In this document: in pieces, positions 34,937 to 44,068 of the stretch
Position numbering within the stretch: the stretch's first letter is position 1
Layout of the letters: each line of letters opens with the position of its first letter
Source: Allomuricauda sp. M10
GTDB lineage: Bacteria; Bacteroidota; Bacteroidia; Flavobacteriales; Flavobacteriaceae
NCBI RefSeq assembly: GCF_020782875.1
Contig: NZ_JAJGBN010000006.1
Span: forward strand, 62,001-126,000
Length of the DNA stretch: 64,000 nucleotides
Direction of reading: 5' to 3'
Notes under the pieces: model-generated
Told to the model about the DNA's origin: nothing
Seen by the model: only the letters and a program-made list of their open reading frames with translations
Database searches by the model: none
Made by a program: the position numbers and the translations under genes

Positions 34937-36098
34937 ATACGATGCCGTCATCATTGGTGGTGGCATTTTGGGAACCTTTCATGCTTACCACGCCATGGAA
35001 ATGGGCCTAAAGGTATGTTTGGTTGAAAAGGATGCCTATCCTAAAGGGGCCACCACACAAAATTTTGGCCAAGTGGTACCTTCGGGAATGAACTCCAAAT
35101 GGCAACAATTCGGAAGGGAAAGCCTTCGCATTTATAAAGAGATCCAATCACAGTTCAATATCAGTATTCGGCAAAATGGAAGCGTGTATTTGGCATCCAA
35201 CGAAGAGGAGGAACAATTGTTGGTGGAACTGAGGGCCATCAACAACAGCAATGATTATACCTCCAAAATGCTCACCAAAAGTGAATGCCTGGAACGTTAC
35301 CCGGGCTTAAGAAAGGATTATGTGACCGCTGGTCTCTTTTTCCCGGAAGAAGTTACGGTGGAACCCAGGATCATGATCCATAGGTTGCAGGAATTTTTGT
35401 CGACCTACAAGGGGATGGAAATCAAAATGAGTTTTCCTGTAATTGGGTGCGAACGCAACGGCGAATGGGTGAAGGTGGATAGTGCATCAGGGGAATCGCT
35501 TTGGGCAAAAAAAGTCATCATTTGCAATGGCAGCGATTTTAAGAACCTGTATCCCGAAGTATTTGCCAACAGCGACCTTGAGGTATCCAAGTTACAGATG
35601 ATGCAGACCAAACCCCAAGGGAATTATGAACTAAAAGGCTCCATTTTAACCGGATGGTCCATCAGAAGGTACGAGGCTTTTTATGAATGCCCGTCCTATG
35701 CCGAAATCAAAAAGAACGAACCTGAAGATAGTCTTCAAAAACAGTGGGGCGTTCATATTTTGTTCAAGCAGGCAACGGATGGTTCCATAATTTTGGGAGA
35801 TTCCCATCAATATGCCGATGCCAATTCCATAGAGGATTTGGGATATGACCTGGATATGGACATCGACCACTTTATGGTGGAGGAAGCCAAGAAAATTATC
35901 GATTTGCCTACCTATGAAATCCAAAGAAGATGGTATGGCATGTACTCCCAATGCAAAACCAATGATATTTTCCAGAAGACGATCGGGGAACATATCCACA
36001 TCGTCACCGGAATTGGGGGTAAAGGAATGACAGGAAGTGCCGGATTCAGCAAAAAGAATGTAGCATCAATTTTTAATACGCAGAAAATCAACTTATGA
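34926..36098 (+). CDS. FAD-dependent oxidoreductase of phosphonate catabolism (TIGR03364-like)
   Basis: DAO-type flavoenzyme, 390 aa. The Rossmann motif GGGILG is at residues 12-17, followed by VEKD and the GATTQNFGQVVPSGM segment characteristic of the TIGR03364 group linked to phosphonate operons. A C-terminal GIGGKGMTGSAGF region closes the FAD site. Members of this and related groups oxidise N-methyl-2-aminoethylphosphonate, and in some cases plain aminoethylphosphonate, to phosphonoacetaldehyde (published for PbfC/PbfD-type enzymes; exact subgroup not determined here). It overlaps the transporter gene by 11 nt and the HAD hydrolase gene by 4 nt, so the three are one translational unit. 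Confidence 0.9.
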   Translation: MENRYDAVIIGGGILGTFHAYHAMEMGLKVCLVEKDAYPKGATTQNFGQVVPSGMNSKWQQFGRESLRIYKEIQSQFNISIRQNGSVYLASNEEEEQLLVELRAINNSNDYTSKMLTKSECLERYPGLRKDYVTAGLFFPEEVTVEPRIMIHRLQEFLSTYKGMEIKMSFPVIGCERNGEWVKVDSASGESLWAKKVIICNGSDFKNLYPEVFANSDLEVSKLQMMQTKPQGNYELKGSILTGWSIRRYEAFYECPSYAEIKKNEPEDSLQKQWGVHILFKQATDGSIILGDSHQYADANSIEDLGYDLDMDIDHFMVEEAKKIIDLPTYEIQRRWYGMYSQCKTNDIFQKTIGEHIHIVTGIGGKGMTGSAGFSKKNVASIFNTQKINL

Positions 36099-36778
36099 AA
36101 GACATTAAACTAGCGGTTTTTGATATGGCCGGAACAACGGTGAACGAAGATAATGTGGTTTACAAAACGGTTAGGCAGGCTTTGGCCAAATGGGGTGTTG
36201 ATGTTCCCTTGGAAACGGTTCTTGAATATGGTGCCGGAAAGGAAAAGTATAAGGCAATTTTGGATGTGTTGGAAGCCACCAAGGCCGAGCGTGATGAAGA
36301 AGTGGATGCCAAGGCCGTACACAGCGATTTTAAAGAAATGCTTAAAGAAGCCTATGCCAATTTACAAGTGACTCCGTATGATGGGGTGGAGCAACTTTTT
36401 GAAATCTTAAAGTCCCACGGGGTAAAAGTGGTGTTGAACACGGGATATGATCGAAAAACGGCGCAATCCCTTTTGGATAAATTGGGTTGGGAACCCGGCA
36501 AACAAATTGATGCCTTGATCACTGCGGATGATGTGGTGAACGGAAGGCCCTCTTCGGAAATGATAGACAAGGCCATGGAGATGTTCCAAATTGAAGGTCC
36601 GGAACATGTTTTGAAGGCTGGCGATTCCGTTATCGATATTGAAGAAGGCAAAAATGCCAACTGTGGTATTACCGTGGCCGTGTTATCAGGAGCACAAACC
36701 CGTGAGCAGTTGGAAACCGCAGAGCCTACCTACATCCTTACTTCATTGGATGCTTTGGCTGGGGTGCTATATCCTTGA
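36095..36778 (+). CDS. Phosphonatase-like HAD hydrolase (PhnX-like, TIGR03351 type)
   Basis: HAD-superfamily hydrolase of 227 aa, expected to split phosphonoacetaldehyde into acetaldehyde and phosphate, or act on a close analogue. Motif I is DMAGTT with nucleophile Asp10; LNTGYDR (Asn115) is motif II; GDSVIDIEEG (Asp177, Asp181) is the metal motif; ADDVVNGRPSSEMI resembles the PhnX segment before motif III. A small alpha-helical cap follows motif I with lysines at 49-52 (GAGKEKYK), the region where PhnX carries its Schiff-base Lys; whether that residue is truly conserved needs alignment. It overlaps the FAD gene by 4 nt. Confidence 0.9.
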   Translation: MKDIKLAVFDMAGTTVNEDNVVYKTVRQALAKWGVDVPLETVLEYGAGKEKYKAILDVLEATKAERDEEVDAKAVHSDFKEMLKEAYANLQVTPYDGVEQLFEILKSHGVKVVLNTGYDRKTAQSLLDKLGWEPGKQIDALITADDVVNGRPSSEMIDKAMEMFQIEGPEHVLKAGDSVIDIEEGKNANCGITVAVLSGAQTREQLETAEPTYILTSLDALAGVLYP

Positions 36779-37345
36779 TCAGATAAAGAAATACACCACC
36801 AACATTTTGGAGGGCACAGCCCCTCGGTTGATCGGAACATGGGGGATTCTACCATCAAAGAAAATGGAGTCCCCTTCTTTTAACAACACTTCTTGGTCCC
36901 CAATTACATAGGAACACTCCCCGGTTAAAATGTATTTGAATTCAAAGGCATCTGTAACTACTTTTTCCCGCTTTGAATTGGGTTGTACTTCCAAAAGAAC
37001 ACTTTCAAATCCAACGGAGTTCAGTTGTTTACTAAAGATGTAATTATAGGTAAAGCCAATGGCCTCGTCCTCTTTTTCAATAATGGTTTGGTCATCTTTC
37101 CGGGAAACCAAAAAATTCTGGCCGTTTACTTTGGGCATCCCATCAAAGAAATCTGTGAGTTCCGTATCCAACGCACCAACGATTTTTAAAAACACCGGTA
37201 AGGACGGTATGGTCCTTCCATTTTCTATCCTGGAAATTAATCCGGCAGTTACTCCAGCATTGATGGCAACATCGTTAATGGTCTTTTTATTGTTCTTCCG
37301 TATTTCCTTGATCCGTTTGCCTATTCCAATTAAATAATCTTCCAT
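36779..37345 (-). CDS. XRE family transcriptional regulator with cupin domain
   Basis: DNA-binding regulator of 188 aa. The helix-turn-helix spans residues ~8-62 (KRIKEIRKNNKKTINDVAINAGVTAGLISRIENGRTIPS, given in two parts around residues 11 and 30), and the C-terminal cupin, ~105-185, binds a small effector (EFKYILTGECSYVIGDQEVLLKEGDSIFFD, residues ~133-162). It is encoded against the flow, its stop abutting the HAD gene stop, and its start faces susC across 280 nt. It is the natural local regulator of the phosphonate genes; the effector may be a pathway phosphonate (inference). Confidence 0.92.
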   Translation of the reverse strand: MEDYLIGIGKRIKEIRKNNKKTINDVAINAGVTAGLISRIENGRTIPSLPVFLKIVGALDTELTDFFDGMPKVNGQNFLVSRKDDQTIIEKEDEAIGFTYNYIFSKQLNSVGFESVLLEVQPNSKREKVVTDAFEFKYILTGECSYVIGDQEVLLKEGDSIFFDGRIPHVPINRGAVPSKMLVVYFFI

Positions 37346-37550
37346 TTTGGGGTATGCTCGCTATTTTAATATTTATCACATTCTGTCAATATTCATAATT
37401 ACTAAAAAAAGTCTTCAATCCCTTATAAAAATGGATTCTTTTCAAAATACCTATAAATATAGGGCTTATTAAAAGTGCATATTTGTAAATAATGTTTACC
37501 TAACATTGGGCAGTTTCTTTTAACCTTTCCGTATCCTTTTTTTAATCTGT

Positions 37551-37567
37551 TTAAGGGCATGCCTTAA
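37551..37567. promoter_or_regulatory. 17-bp dyad between the XRE regulator and susC
   Basis: TTAAGG-gcatg-CCTTAA is a hyphenated perfect inverted repeat lying about 60 nt upstream of susC, in the 280-nt gap facing the XRE regulator gene. It is a good-looking operator-like site, but I found no second copy upstream of the other phosphonate unit. Confidence 0.4.
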
Positions 37568-37607
37568 CTCTTGTGTTGGATATTTGTTGATAAATAATTA
37601 ACCAAAT

Positions 37608-37617
37608 TTTACAAATA
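37608..37617 (-). promoter_or_regulatory. Inverted copy of the TATTTGTAAA motif before susC
   Basis: TTTACAAATA, the reverse complement of the motif at 33631-33640, ends 8 nt before the susC ATG. A further direct copy lies at 37480-37489. Confidence 0.35.
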
Positions 37618-37625
37618 CTCAACAA

Positions 37626-40600
37626 ATGAAAAAATCAATCCTAGCGTTTTTACTTGCCTTTACCGTAAGTATGATCGGCTATTCCCAGAGTACTTTTTCA
37701 GGGAAGGTAGTAGACGAGAACAGCATGCCCCTGCCTGGGGCCTCCGTTGTTGTGAAGGGTAGCACCACTGGTGTGGCTACAGACTTTGATGGGAACTTTG
37801 AAATTCAGTTGCCCAGTGCCAATGAAACTTTGCTGGTTACCTATATAGGGTATCTGGCAAAAGATTTCTCCACAGCGGGTCAATCCACTGGGACCATTAT
37901 GTTGCAACCTGATTCCCAGCAGCTGGACGAGGTTGTGGTAACGGCCTTGAACATTACAAGGGACGAAAAATCCTTGGGCTATGCTGTGCAAAAGGTTGGG
38001 GGCGATGAGGTGTCCCAATCTACCAGCACCAACACCGTAAGTACCCTTGCCGGTAGAACAGCCGGGGTACAGGTGGTGACAAACGGTACAGGGCCTGGAC
38101 AATCTTCATCCGTTGTGATAAGGGGGTATTCCTCTATGCAGGGAGACAACCAACCACTTTTCATTGTGGATGGTATTCCAATCAACAATACAACGGATAC
38201 CAGAACCAATACCTTGGGCGGCGCATCTAACATGAACCTTGATTATGGTAACGGTGCTGCGGAGATCAACCCTGACGATGTTGCCTCCATTTCTGTATTG
38301 AAAGGTGCCAACGCAACGGCACTTTATGGTTCCAGGGCAGCCAACGGTGCGGTGATCATTACCACTAAATCCGGTAAAGGAAGAAGGAGTGGTATCAGTT
38401 TTAGTTCCAAGACCACTTTTGAAAGTGTTTTGAAAGCTCCCGAATATCAAGGAGTTTATGGACAGGGTAAAAACTTTGATTTTGCCTTTTCAGATGGCTA
38501 CGGAAATGGAACCTATGATGGTGTGGATGAATCTTGGGGTCCCCTTTTGGACGGTACCTTAAGACCACAGCATGATTCTCCTACCACCAACGGTTTACGT
38601 GGAGGTGATGTTCACGGATTGGACTATGTCTTGGGTTCCTCTGGGGTCGATCTTCAAAGAAGGGGAGATATCATAGCCACTCCATTTGTGTATGGTGGTA
38701 ACCCAGCTAAAGAATTCATGGAAACCGGTAGAACCTTGATCAATACCGTTTCCCTTTACGGATCCAACGAAAATGGAAACTACCGTGTGAGCTATACCAA
38801 TTTGGACAACAAAGGTATTGTGCCCAATACGGATTTAAGAAGAAACACGATCTCCGTTTCTGGGGATTATCAAATTTCCGATAGGTTGAGTTTGTCCTCC
38901 AAGATCAACTACATCCGTTCAGATTCGGATAACCGTCACGTAAACGGTTATGGTACGGAATCTGTAATGTACCTCTTCATATGGTGGGGCCAACAAGTGA
39001 ATGTTAAAAACTTGAGGAACTACTGGCAGGATGGATTGGAAGGCTTCCAACAGTTCAACTACAACTACAATTATCACGACAACCCATACTTTACCATGTA
39101 TGAAAATACCAATGCTCTTGCTAAGGACAGGGTTATTGGTAACCTTTCAGCAACCTATAAGATCAACAACGATTTTAAATTTATGGTACGTGGTGGTCGT
39201 GATTTCTTCTCTGAATACCGATTCATCAAAAGGGCCTATTCCACTCAACGATTCCCTAATGGTCAGTACCGGGAAGACAAGATCAATTTTCAGGAAACCA
39301 ACTTGGATTTCTTGTTGACCTATGACAAGAGAATCAATGATAAATTCAATGTGAATGCCAACTTCGGTGGAAACAGAATGGTTCAGAAAAACCATTTCAA
39401 TGCTTTGATGGCCAACAAACTTTTGATTCCGGGAATCTATTCCTTCTCGAATGTGGATGGTAATTTGGTGCAAACAACCAGCCGTCCGGAAAAGCAGATC
39501 AATTCTTTGTATGCGTTTGCACAATTGGGATGGAACAACAGTGTGTATTTGGATTTGACTGCTCGTAATGACTGGTCGTCCACACTTCCTAAGCAAAACA
39601 ACTCCTATTTTTACCCATCTGCATCGTTGAGTGTGGTACTTACCGATTTGTTGGACATCAACAACAACGATGTTCTAAACTTTGCCAAACTACGTGGTGG
39701 TTGGGCACAGGTAGGTAGCGATACTGATGCATACCGTCTTTCAGAATATTACGCTTTAGGAACACCTGTAGGAGACAATCCAACTGCAAGTCCATCCAGT
39801 ACGTTGCCAAACTTCGATTTGAAACCTGAGATCCAAACCTCTTACGAATTTGGTACTGACCTTAGGATGTTCAACAACAAATTGACCTTGGATGCCACCT
39901 ACTACAACACGGTTTCCAAAAACCAGATCTTGGATATTGACCTTCCTGTAACTTCAGGAAAATCTGCCAGGACCATCAATGCCGGTAAGATCAGAAACCA
40001 AGGGGTAGAGATCATGTTGGGCGTTACCCCTTTCGAAAGCAAGAATTTTTCTTGGAACTCTTCCTTCAACTTTGGTTTAAACCGAAACAAGATTTTGGAA
40101 TTGGCCGATGGTGTGGATAGATATTCTTATGGCGGAAACGGAATTACCTTGGTTGCCGAAAAAGGCGGTTCGCTTGGTGATATGTGGGGAACCGGATTGG
40201 TAAAGGTAGAAGATAAGGACAGTCCTTATTACGGCGAAGTGATCTTCAACAACGGTTTGGTGCAACAGGACAATACCTTGAGAAAAGTAGGGAACTTCAA
40301 CCCTGACTTTACCTTGGGCTGGAACAACACCATTAAGTACAAGAACATTTCCCTCAACTTCCTTTTGGATTGGAGACAAGGCGGGGAATTGCTTTCCAGA
40401 ACACGTTTGATCGCTGCAACTTCCGGAAACGTGGTGGAAACCCTTTGGGGTCGTTCCCCAGAGTACGGTGGTGCTCACCCAGGTATTGCCGATTCTGGAC
40501 TAACCTATACCGATACCAATGGAACAACTTGGAACGATGGTATCATTGGTGATGGTGTGATGTTGCAAGGAGGTGAATATGTGCCCAATAATGTAATCGT

Positions 40601-40913
40601 TGCTGCCAATGCTTACCATAACAACCGTTACAGAAGGGACAATGACACTGAAGGTATTTACGATGCCACTTTCATCAAATTGAGGGAAGCCAGATTGACT
40701 TACGATTTCCCTAAAGGGTTCTTGAAAACAGACGATATCAAGAATTTGAGCTTCTCCATTATCGGAACCAACCTTTGGTTGTGGGCCAAGGATTTCAACC
40801 ATGGCGACCCAGAATTGTTGTCTTTCGGAGGAGGAAGTTTTGTTCCCGGGGTGGAAAATGCCACAGTACCTACAACGCGTAGTGTAGGATTTTCAATCAA
40901 CGTAGAATTTTAA
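37626..40913 (+). CDS. SusC/RagA family TonB-linked outer-membrane transporter
   Basis: Outer-membrane TonB-dependent importer of 1095 aa. Signal peptide ends at MIGYSQ. A carboxypeptidase-regulatory-like domain follows (GKVVDENSMPLPGASVVVKG, residues ~28-47, up to ~105), then the TonB-box-like LDEVVVTALN, the plug (ending SRAANGAVIITTKSG at ~240), and a 22-strand barrel ending FSINVEF. It pairs with the SusD-like lipoprotein 20 nt downstream. It sits inside a phosphonate gene set, so a phosphonate-bearing glycan or lipid fragment is the likely ligand (inference). Confidence 0.95.
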   Translation: MKKSILAFLLAFTVSMIGYSQSTFSGKVVDENSMPLPGASVVVKGSTTGVATDFDGNFEIQLPSANETLLVTYIGYLAKDFSTAGQSTGTIMLQPDSQQLDEVVVTALNITRDEKSLGYAVQKVGGDEVSQSTSTNTVSTLAGRTAGVQVVTNGTGPGQSSSVVIRGYSSMQGDNQPLFIVDGIPINNTTDTRTNTLGGASNMNLDYGNGAAEINPDDVASISVLKGANATALYGSRAANGAVIITTKSGKGRRSGISFSSKTTFESVLKAPEYQGVYGQGKNFDFAFSDGYGNGTYDGVDESWGPLLDGTLRPQHDSPTTNGLRGGDVHGLDYVLGSSGVDLQRRGDIIATPFVYGGNPAKEFMETGRTLINTVSLYGSNENGNYRVSYTNLDNKGIVPNTDLRRNTISVSGDYQISDRLSLSSKINYIRSDSDNRHVNGYGTESVMYLFIWWGQQVNVKNLRNYWQDGLEGFQQFNYNYNYHDNPYFTMYENTNALAKDRVIGNLSATYKINNDFKFMVRGGRDFFSEYRFIKRAYSTQRFPNGQYREDKINFQETNLDFLLTYDKRINDKFNVNANFGGNRMVQKNHFNALMANKLLIPGIYSFSNVDGNLVQTTSRPEKQINSLYAFAQLGWNNSVYLDLTARNDWSSTLPKQNNSYFYPSASLSVVLTDLLDINNNDVLNFAKLRGGWAQVGSDTDAYRLSEYYALGTPVGDNPTASPSSTLPNFDLKPEIQTSYEFGTDLRMFNNKLTLDATYYNTVSKNQILDIDLPVTSGKSARTINAGKIRNQGVEIMLGVTPFESKNFSWNSSFNFGLNRNKILELADGVDRYSYGGNGITLVAEKGGSLGDMWGTGLVKVEDKDSPYYGEVIFNNGLVQQDNTLRKVGNFNPDFTLGWNNTIKYKNISLNFLLDWRQGGELLSRTRLIAATSGNVVETLWGRSPEYGGAHPGIADSGLTYTDTNGTTWNDGIIGDGVMLQGGEYVPNNVIVAANAYHNNRYRRDNDTEGIYDATFIKLREARLTYDFPKGFLKTDDIKNLSFSIIGTNLWLWAKDFNHGDPELLSFGGGSFVPGVENATVPTTRSVGFSINVEF

Positions 40914-40933
40914 TCAGGCTAATACACAACATA

Positions 40934-42388
40934 ATGAAAAAGATATTCTTTATAGCTACCGTACTTGTAATGACCCTTTGGTCGTGCGACAAGTTTGACG
41001 TGAGCAACGATAATCCGGATGTGGCGTTGAACATCAACCAAAACCCGGAACTGCTTTTGACCAACCTTCAAAGAAGGGCCATCAGAGAAGCTGTAGGTGG
41101 GTCTTGGAGCGAAGGAAACCTAATGGGACAATATGGGGCACGTATTGTGTTTACCTCTTTTGACCTTTTTGACTGGGGAGATCAAGGCGGCGCCTGGGAC
41201 AGCTATTACAGTGCCATTCGAGATGCCAAGGAATTGGAAAAATTGGCCAATGCCAATGAACTTGATAGTTACGTTGCTGTTTCAAGGATCATGCAAGTTT
41301 GGGCTTTTAGTATCTTGACCGATATGTGGGGAGATGTTCCCTTTTCGGAAGTAAACCAAGCAAGCGAGGCCAATCACGCCCCTGTTTATGATACACAACA
41401 GGATATTTACACGTCCATGTTGGAAGAATTGGCCAATGCGAATTCCATTTTGTCGGGTTCTGAATTGAATGCCATTAAAGGGGACCTATTGTTCGATGGG
41501 GATCTATCGCTTTGGAGAAAATTTGCTAACTCGTTGAGATTGCGTTTGGCCCTTCGTTTGAGCGAGGTTGCTCCATCTACTTCATCCAGTGTGATTTCAG
41601 AAATTTATAACAACCCTGGGCAGTATCCTGTGATGGCTTCCAATGACGACAATGCAGTACAAACCTTTCTTGCCGCCAATCCAGATGCACACCCTGTTAC
41701 CGAGGAATCCGTTTACCGTGTAGGTTCTTATAACGAGTACAGGATTTCCGAGCATTTTGTGACCATGTTGCAAGGATTGAACGATCCCCGATTGGAATTT
41801 TTCGCCGACCCAACCGCCAATTCGGTTACTTTGGGTACCCCAGAAATTGTGGGTATGTTGAACGGAGTTGTGGATGGTCCTGCTTATACCTACCAAGGTG
41901 GTGATGCTTTCCTTTCCAAGTTCAATATCGATTACTTCTATTTTCAGGCTAATGCCAACCAAGCAAGGTTGATGTTGTATTCCGAAGTACAGTTCATTTT
42001 AGCGGAAGCGGCCCAAAGAGGATGGATCACAGCTGATGCACAAGCGTTGTATGAGGAAGGGATCACGGCCAACTTCGCCTATTGGGATGTGGCCATGCCA
42101 GCGGATTATTTGACCAGTACAGGAGTAGCTTTTGATAATACGTTGGAAACCATCATGACCCAAAAGTACATCAACTTGTTCTACACCGATTACCAAGGAT
42201 TCATTGAATACAAGAGAACTGGTTTCCCTGCAACCATTGAACCAGGACCCGATGCTTTCTACGATGTATATCCAAGCAGGTTCGAGTACCCAAGTGAAGA
42301 GGAATCGTTGAATAATGCCAACTATACTGAGGCTGTCAACAGAATGGGAAGTGATAAGATCACGACCAAGGTTTGGTGGGAAAATTAA
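40934..42388 (+). CDS. SusD/RagB family nutrient-binding outer-membrane lipoprotein
   Basis: Surface lipoprotein that caps the SusC barrel and binds the ligand. Lipoprotein signal with lipobox MTLWSC (Cys19); 484 aa; helical TPR-like repeats in the SusD fold, with the N-terminal NPELLLTNLQRRAIREAVGG and a C-terminal YEEGITANFAYWDV / YTDYQGFIEYKRTGFP region typical of the SusD_2-like group. It lies 20 nt after susC and 8 nt before the phosphodiesterase-type lipoprotein gene, all in one transcript. Confidence 0.93.
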   Translation: MKKIFFIATVLVMTLWSCDKFDVSNDNPDVALNINQNPELLLTNLQRRAIREAVGGSWSEGNLMGQYGARIVFTSFDLFDWGDQGGAWDSYYSAIRDAKELEKLANANELDSYVAVSRIMQVWAFSILTDMWGDVPFSEVNQASEANHAPVYDTQQDIYTSMLEELANANSILSGSELNAIKGDLLFDGDLSLWRKFANSLRLRLALRLSEVAPSTSSSVISEIYNNPGQYPVMASNDDNAVQTFLAANPDAHPVTEESVYRVGSYNEYRISEHFVTMLQGLNDPRLEFFADPTANSVTLGTPEIVGMLNGVVDGPAYTYQGGDAFLSKFNIDYFYFQANANQARLMLYSEVQFILAEAAQRGWITADAQALYEEGITANFAYWDVAMPADYLTSTGVAFDNTLETIMTQKYINLFYTDYQGFIEYKRTGFPATIEPGPDAFYDVYPSRFEYPSEEESLNNANYTEAVNRMGSDKITTKVWWEN

Positions 42389-42396
42389 CACAGCCC

Positions 42397-44067
42397 ATGT
42401 TTTATCAGTATATAAAAAAAGGTTTGATCATGACCACGGGAATTTTGTTCCTGTGGTCTTGTTCTTCCAAAGAGGATGATACCCCTAAGGGTATAGAACA
42501 CATAGTGATTATTGGTGTGGATGCCATGAGTCCAAACGGGATTCAAAAGGCCAATACCCCGATGATGGATACCATGATCCAAAATGGGGCGGCTACCATG
42601 CATGCCCGTTCCGTATTGCCATCAAGTTCCAGTCCCAATTGGGCTAGTATGATCATGGGGGCCGATACCGAACAGCATGGAATCACTTCCAACGGCTGGG
42701 AGAAATTCGACCATCAATTACCGCCTGTGGTGGTAACCAAAAATGGAACCTTCCCAACCATTTTTACCTTATTCCATGATCAGCGACCAGAAGCTCATGT
42801 AGGTGCCATTTATGACTGGGATGGCTTTGGTCGTTTGTTCGAAAAGGAGGATGTCGATTTTGATATTGACGGAGATCATGAGGACAATACAACACTGCAG
42901 GCTGTAAACTACATTAAGGAACATACCCCTAAATTCACCTTTGTGCATTTGGATCATGTGGACCATGCAGGCCATGCCTTGGGGCATGGAAGTCCGGAAT
43001 ATTACAAATCCGTGGAAAAGGCGGACTCTTTGATCACGGAGATTGTCAATGCGACCAAAGAAGCGGGTATCTTTGAAAAAACCTTGTTCATTGTTTCTGC
43101 CGATCACGGTGGAATTGGTTTTGGGCACGGGGGTGAGAGTCTGGCCGAAATGGAGATTCCCTTCCTCCTTTATGGTGCAGGAATCAAAAAGGGCTATACA
43201 ATTGAAGAGACCGTTTACCAATACGACAATGCTGCCACGGTGGCCTATGCCATGGGATTGCAAACTCCCCAATCTTGGATCGGGAGACCCGTTAAAGGAG
43301 CGTTCATCGGCAATGAAAAACCTAACTTGACCTATAAGCGCAAGGAACAAATTACTCAACCCAAGATACTTCCAGATGCTGGCTATTTTGAACCTGCTGG
43401 GGGAGTGTTTAAGGCTGATTCCGTTGCCGTGGTGATGCAGAACCCCAACAATGTGGGTGAGATCAGATATACCATTGGAAATGCTGTTCCGACCATGGAA
43501 AACAGCAAGGCATATCAAGATACTTTTTATTTGAGGCAGACCGAGATCGTAAAGGCAGGGATTTTTCAAGAAGGGCAAATGGTAAGTACGATTGCCGAGG
43601 CCAATTTCAGGTTGGTCCCTGAAACAAAAGAAGACCCTGTTGCCTATGCCATTTATTACGGGGAAGGGATGGACAAATTGCCCAATTTCGCTACCTTAAA
43701 GCCTGTTAAAGAAGGTTTTGTTGCAGAATTCTCCCATAAACAAGCATTGACGGATGATGTACAACAAGAACAGGTAGCCTTGGTTTTGGAAAGTTATTTG
43801 GATATTCCCGAAGATGGGAAATATGGCTTTTTCACCAATAGTGACGACGGGAGTAAACTCTATGTGAACGGAAAATTGTTAGTAGACAATGACGGTGACC
43901 ATGGAGTCATGGAGCGTGGCGAAGCCATTGAATTGATGAAAGGCAAACATTTGATCAGGGTAGAATTTTTTAACGGCGGAGGAGGCTACCATTTGGATGT
44001 GAAATACCAAGGGGCCAACATTCCAAAGCAGATCATTCCCGCCAATCATTTATACAGAGAAAAATAA
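42397..44067 (+). CDS. Alkaline-phosphatase-superfamily phosphodiesterase lipoprotein with C-terminal PA14-like domain
   Basis: Exported phosphatase or phosphodiesterase of the nucleotide pyrophosphatase/type I phosphodiesterase branch. Lipoprotein signal (LFLWSC). Metal motifs: VIIGVDAMSP near the start of the mature part, nucleophile region PSSSSPNWASMIMG (Ser/Thr), LDHVDHAGHALGHG, and the His/Asp site SADHGGIGFGHGG. From ~residue 440 a carbohydrate-binding PA14-like beta domain appears (FFTNSDDGSKLYVNGKLLVDNDGDHG). The start at 42397 is chosen because an ATG at 42373 overlaps susD and lacks the signal. In this island it may release phosphonate or phosphate from conjugates (inference). Confidence 0.88.
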   Translation: MFYQYIKKGLIMTTGILFLWSCSSKEDDTPKGIEHIVIIGVDAMSPNGIQKANTPMMDTMIQNGAATMHARSVLPSSSSPNWASMIMGADTEQHGITSNGWEKFDHQLPPVVVTKNGTFPTIFTLFHDQRPEAHVGAIYDWDGFGRLFEKEDVDFDIDGDHEDNTTLQAVNYIKEHTPKFTFVHLDHVDHAGHALGHGSPEYYKSVEKADSLITEIVNATKEAGIFEKTLFIVSADHGGIGFGHGGESLAEMEIPFLLYGAGIKKGYTIEETVYQYDNAATVAYAMGLQTPQSWIGRPVKGAFIGNEKPNLTYKRKEQITQPKILPDAGYFEPAGGVFKADSVAVVMQNPNNVGEIRYTIGNAVPTMENSKAYQDTFYLRQTEIVKAGIFQEGQMVSTIAEANFRLVPETKEDPVAYAIYYGEGMDKLPNFATLKPVKEGFVAEFSHKQALTDDVQQEQVALVLESYLDIPEDGKYGFFTNSDDGSKLYVNGKLLVDNDGDHGVMERGEAIELMKGKHLIRVEFFNGGGGYHLDVKYQGANIPKQIIPANHLYREK

Positions 44068-44068
44068 C

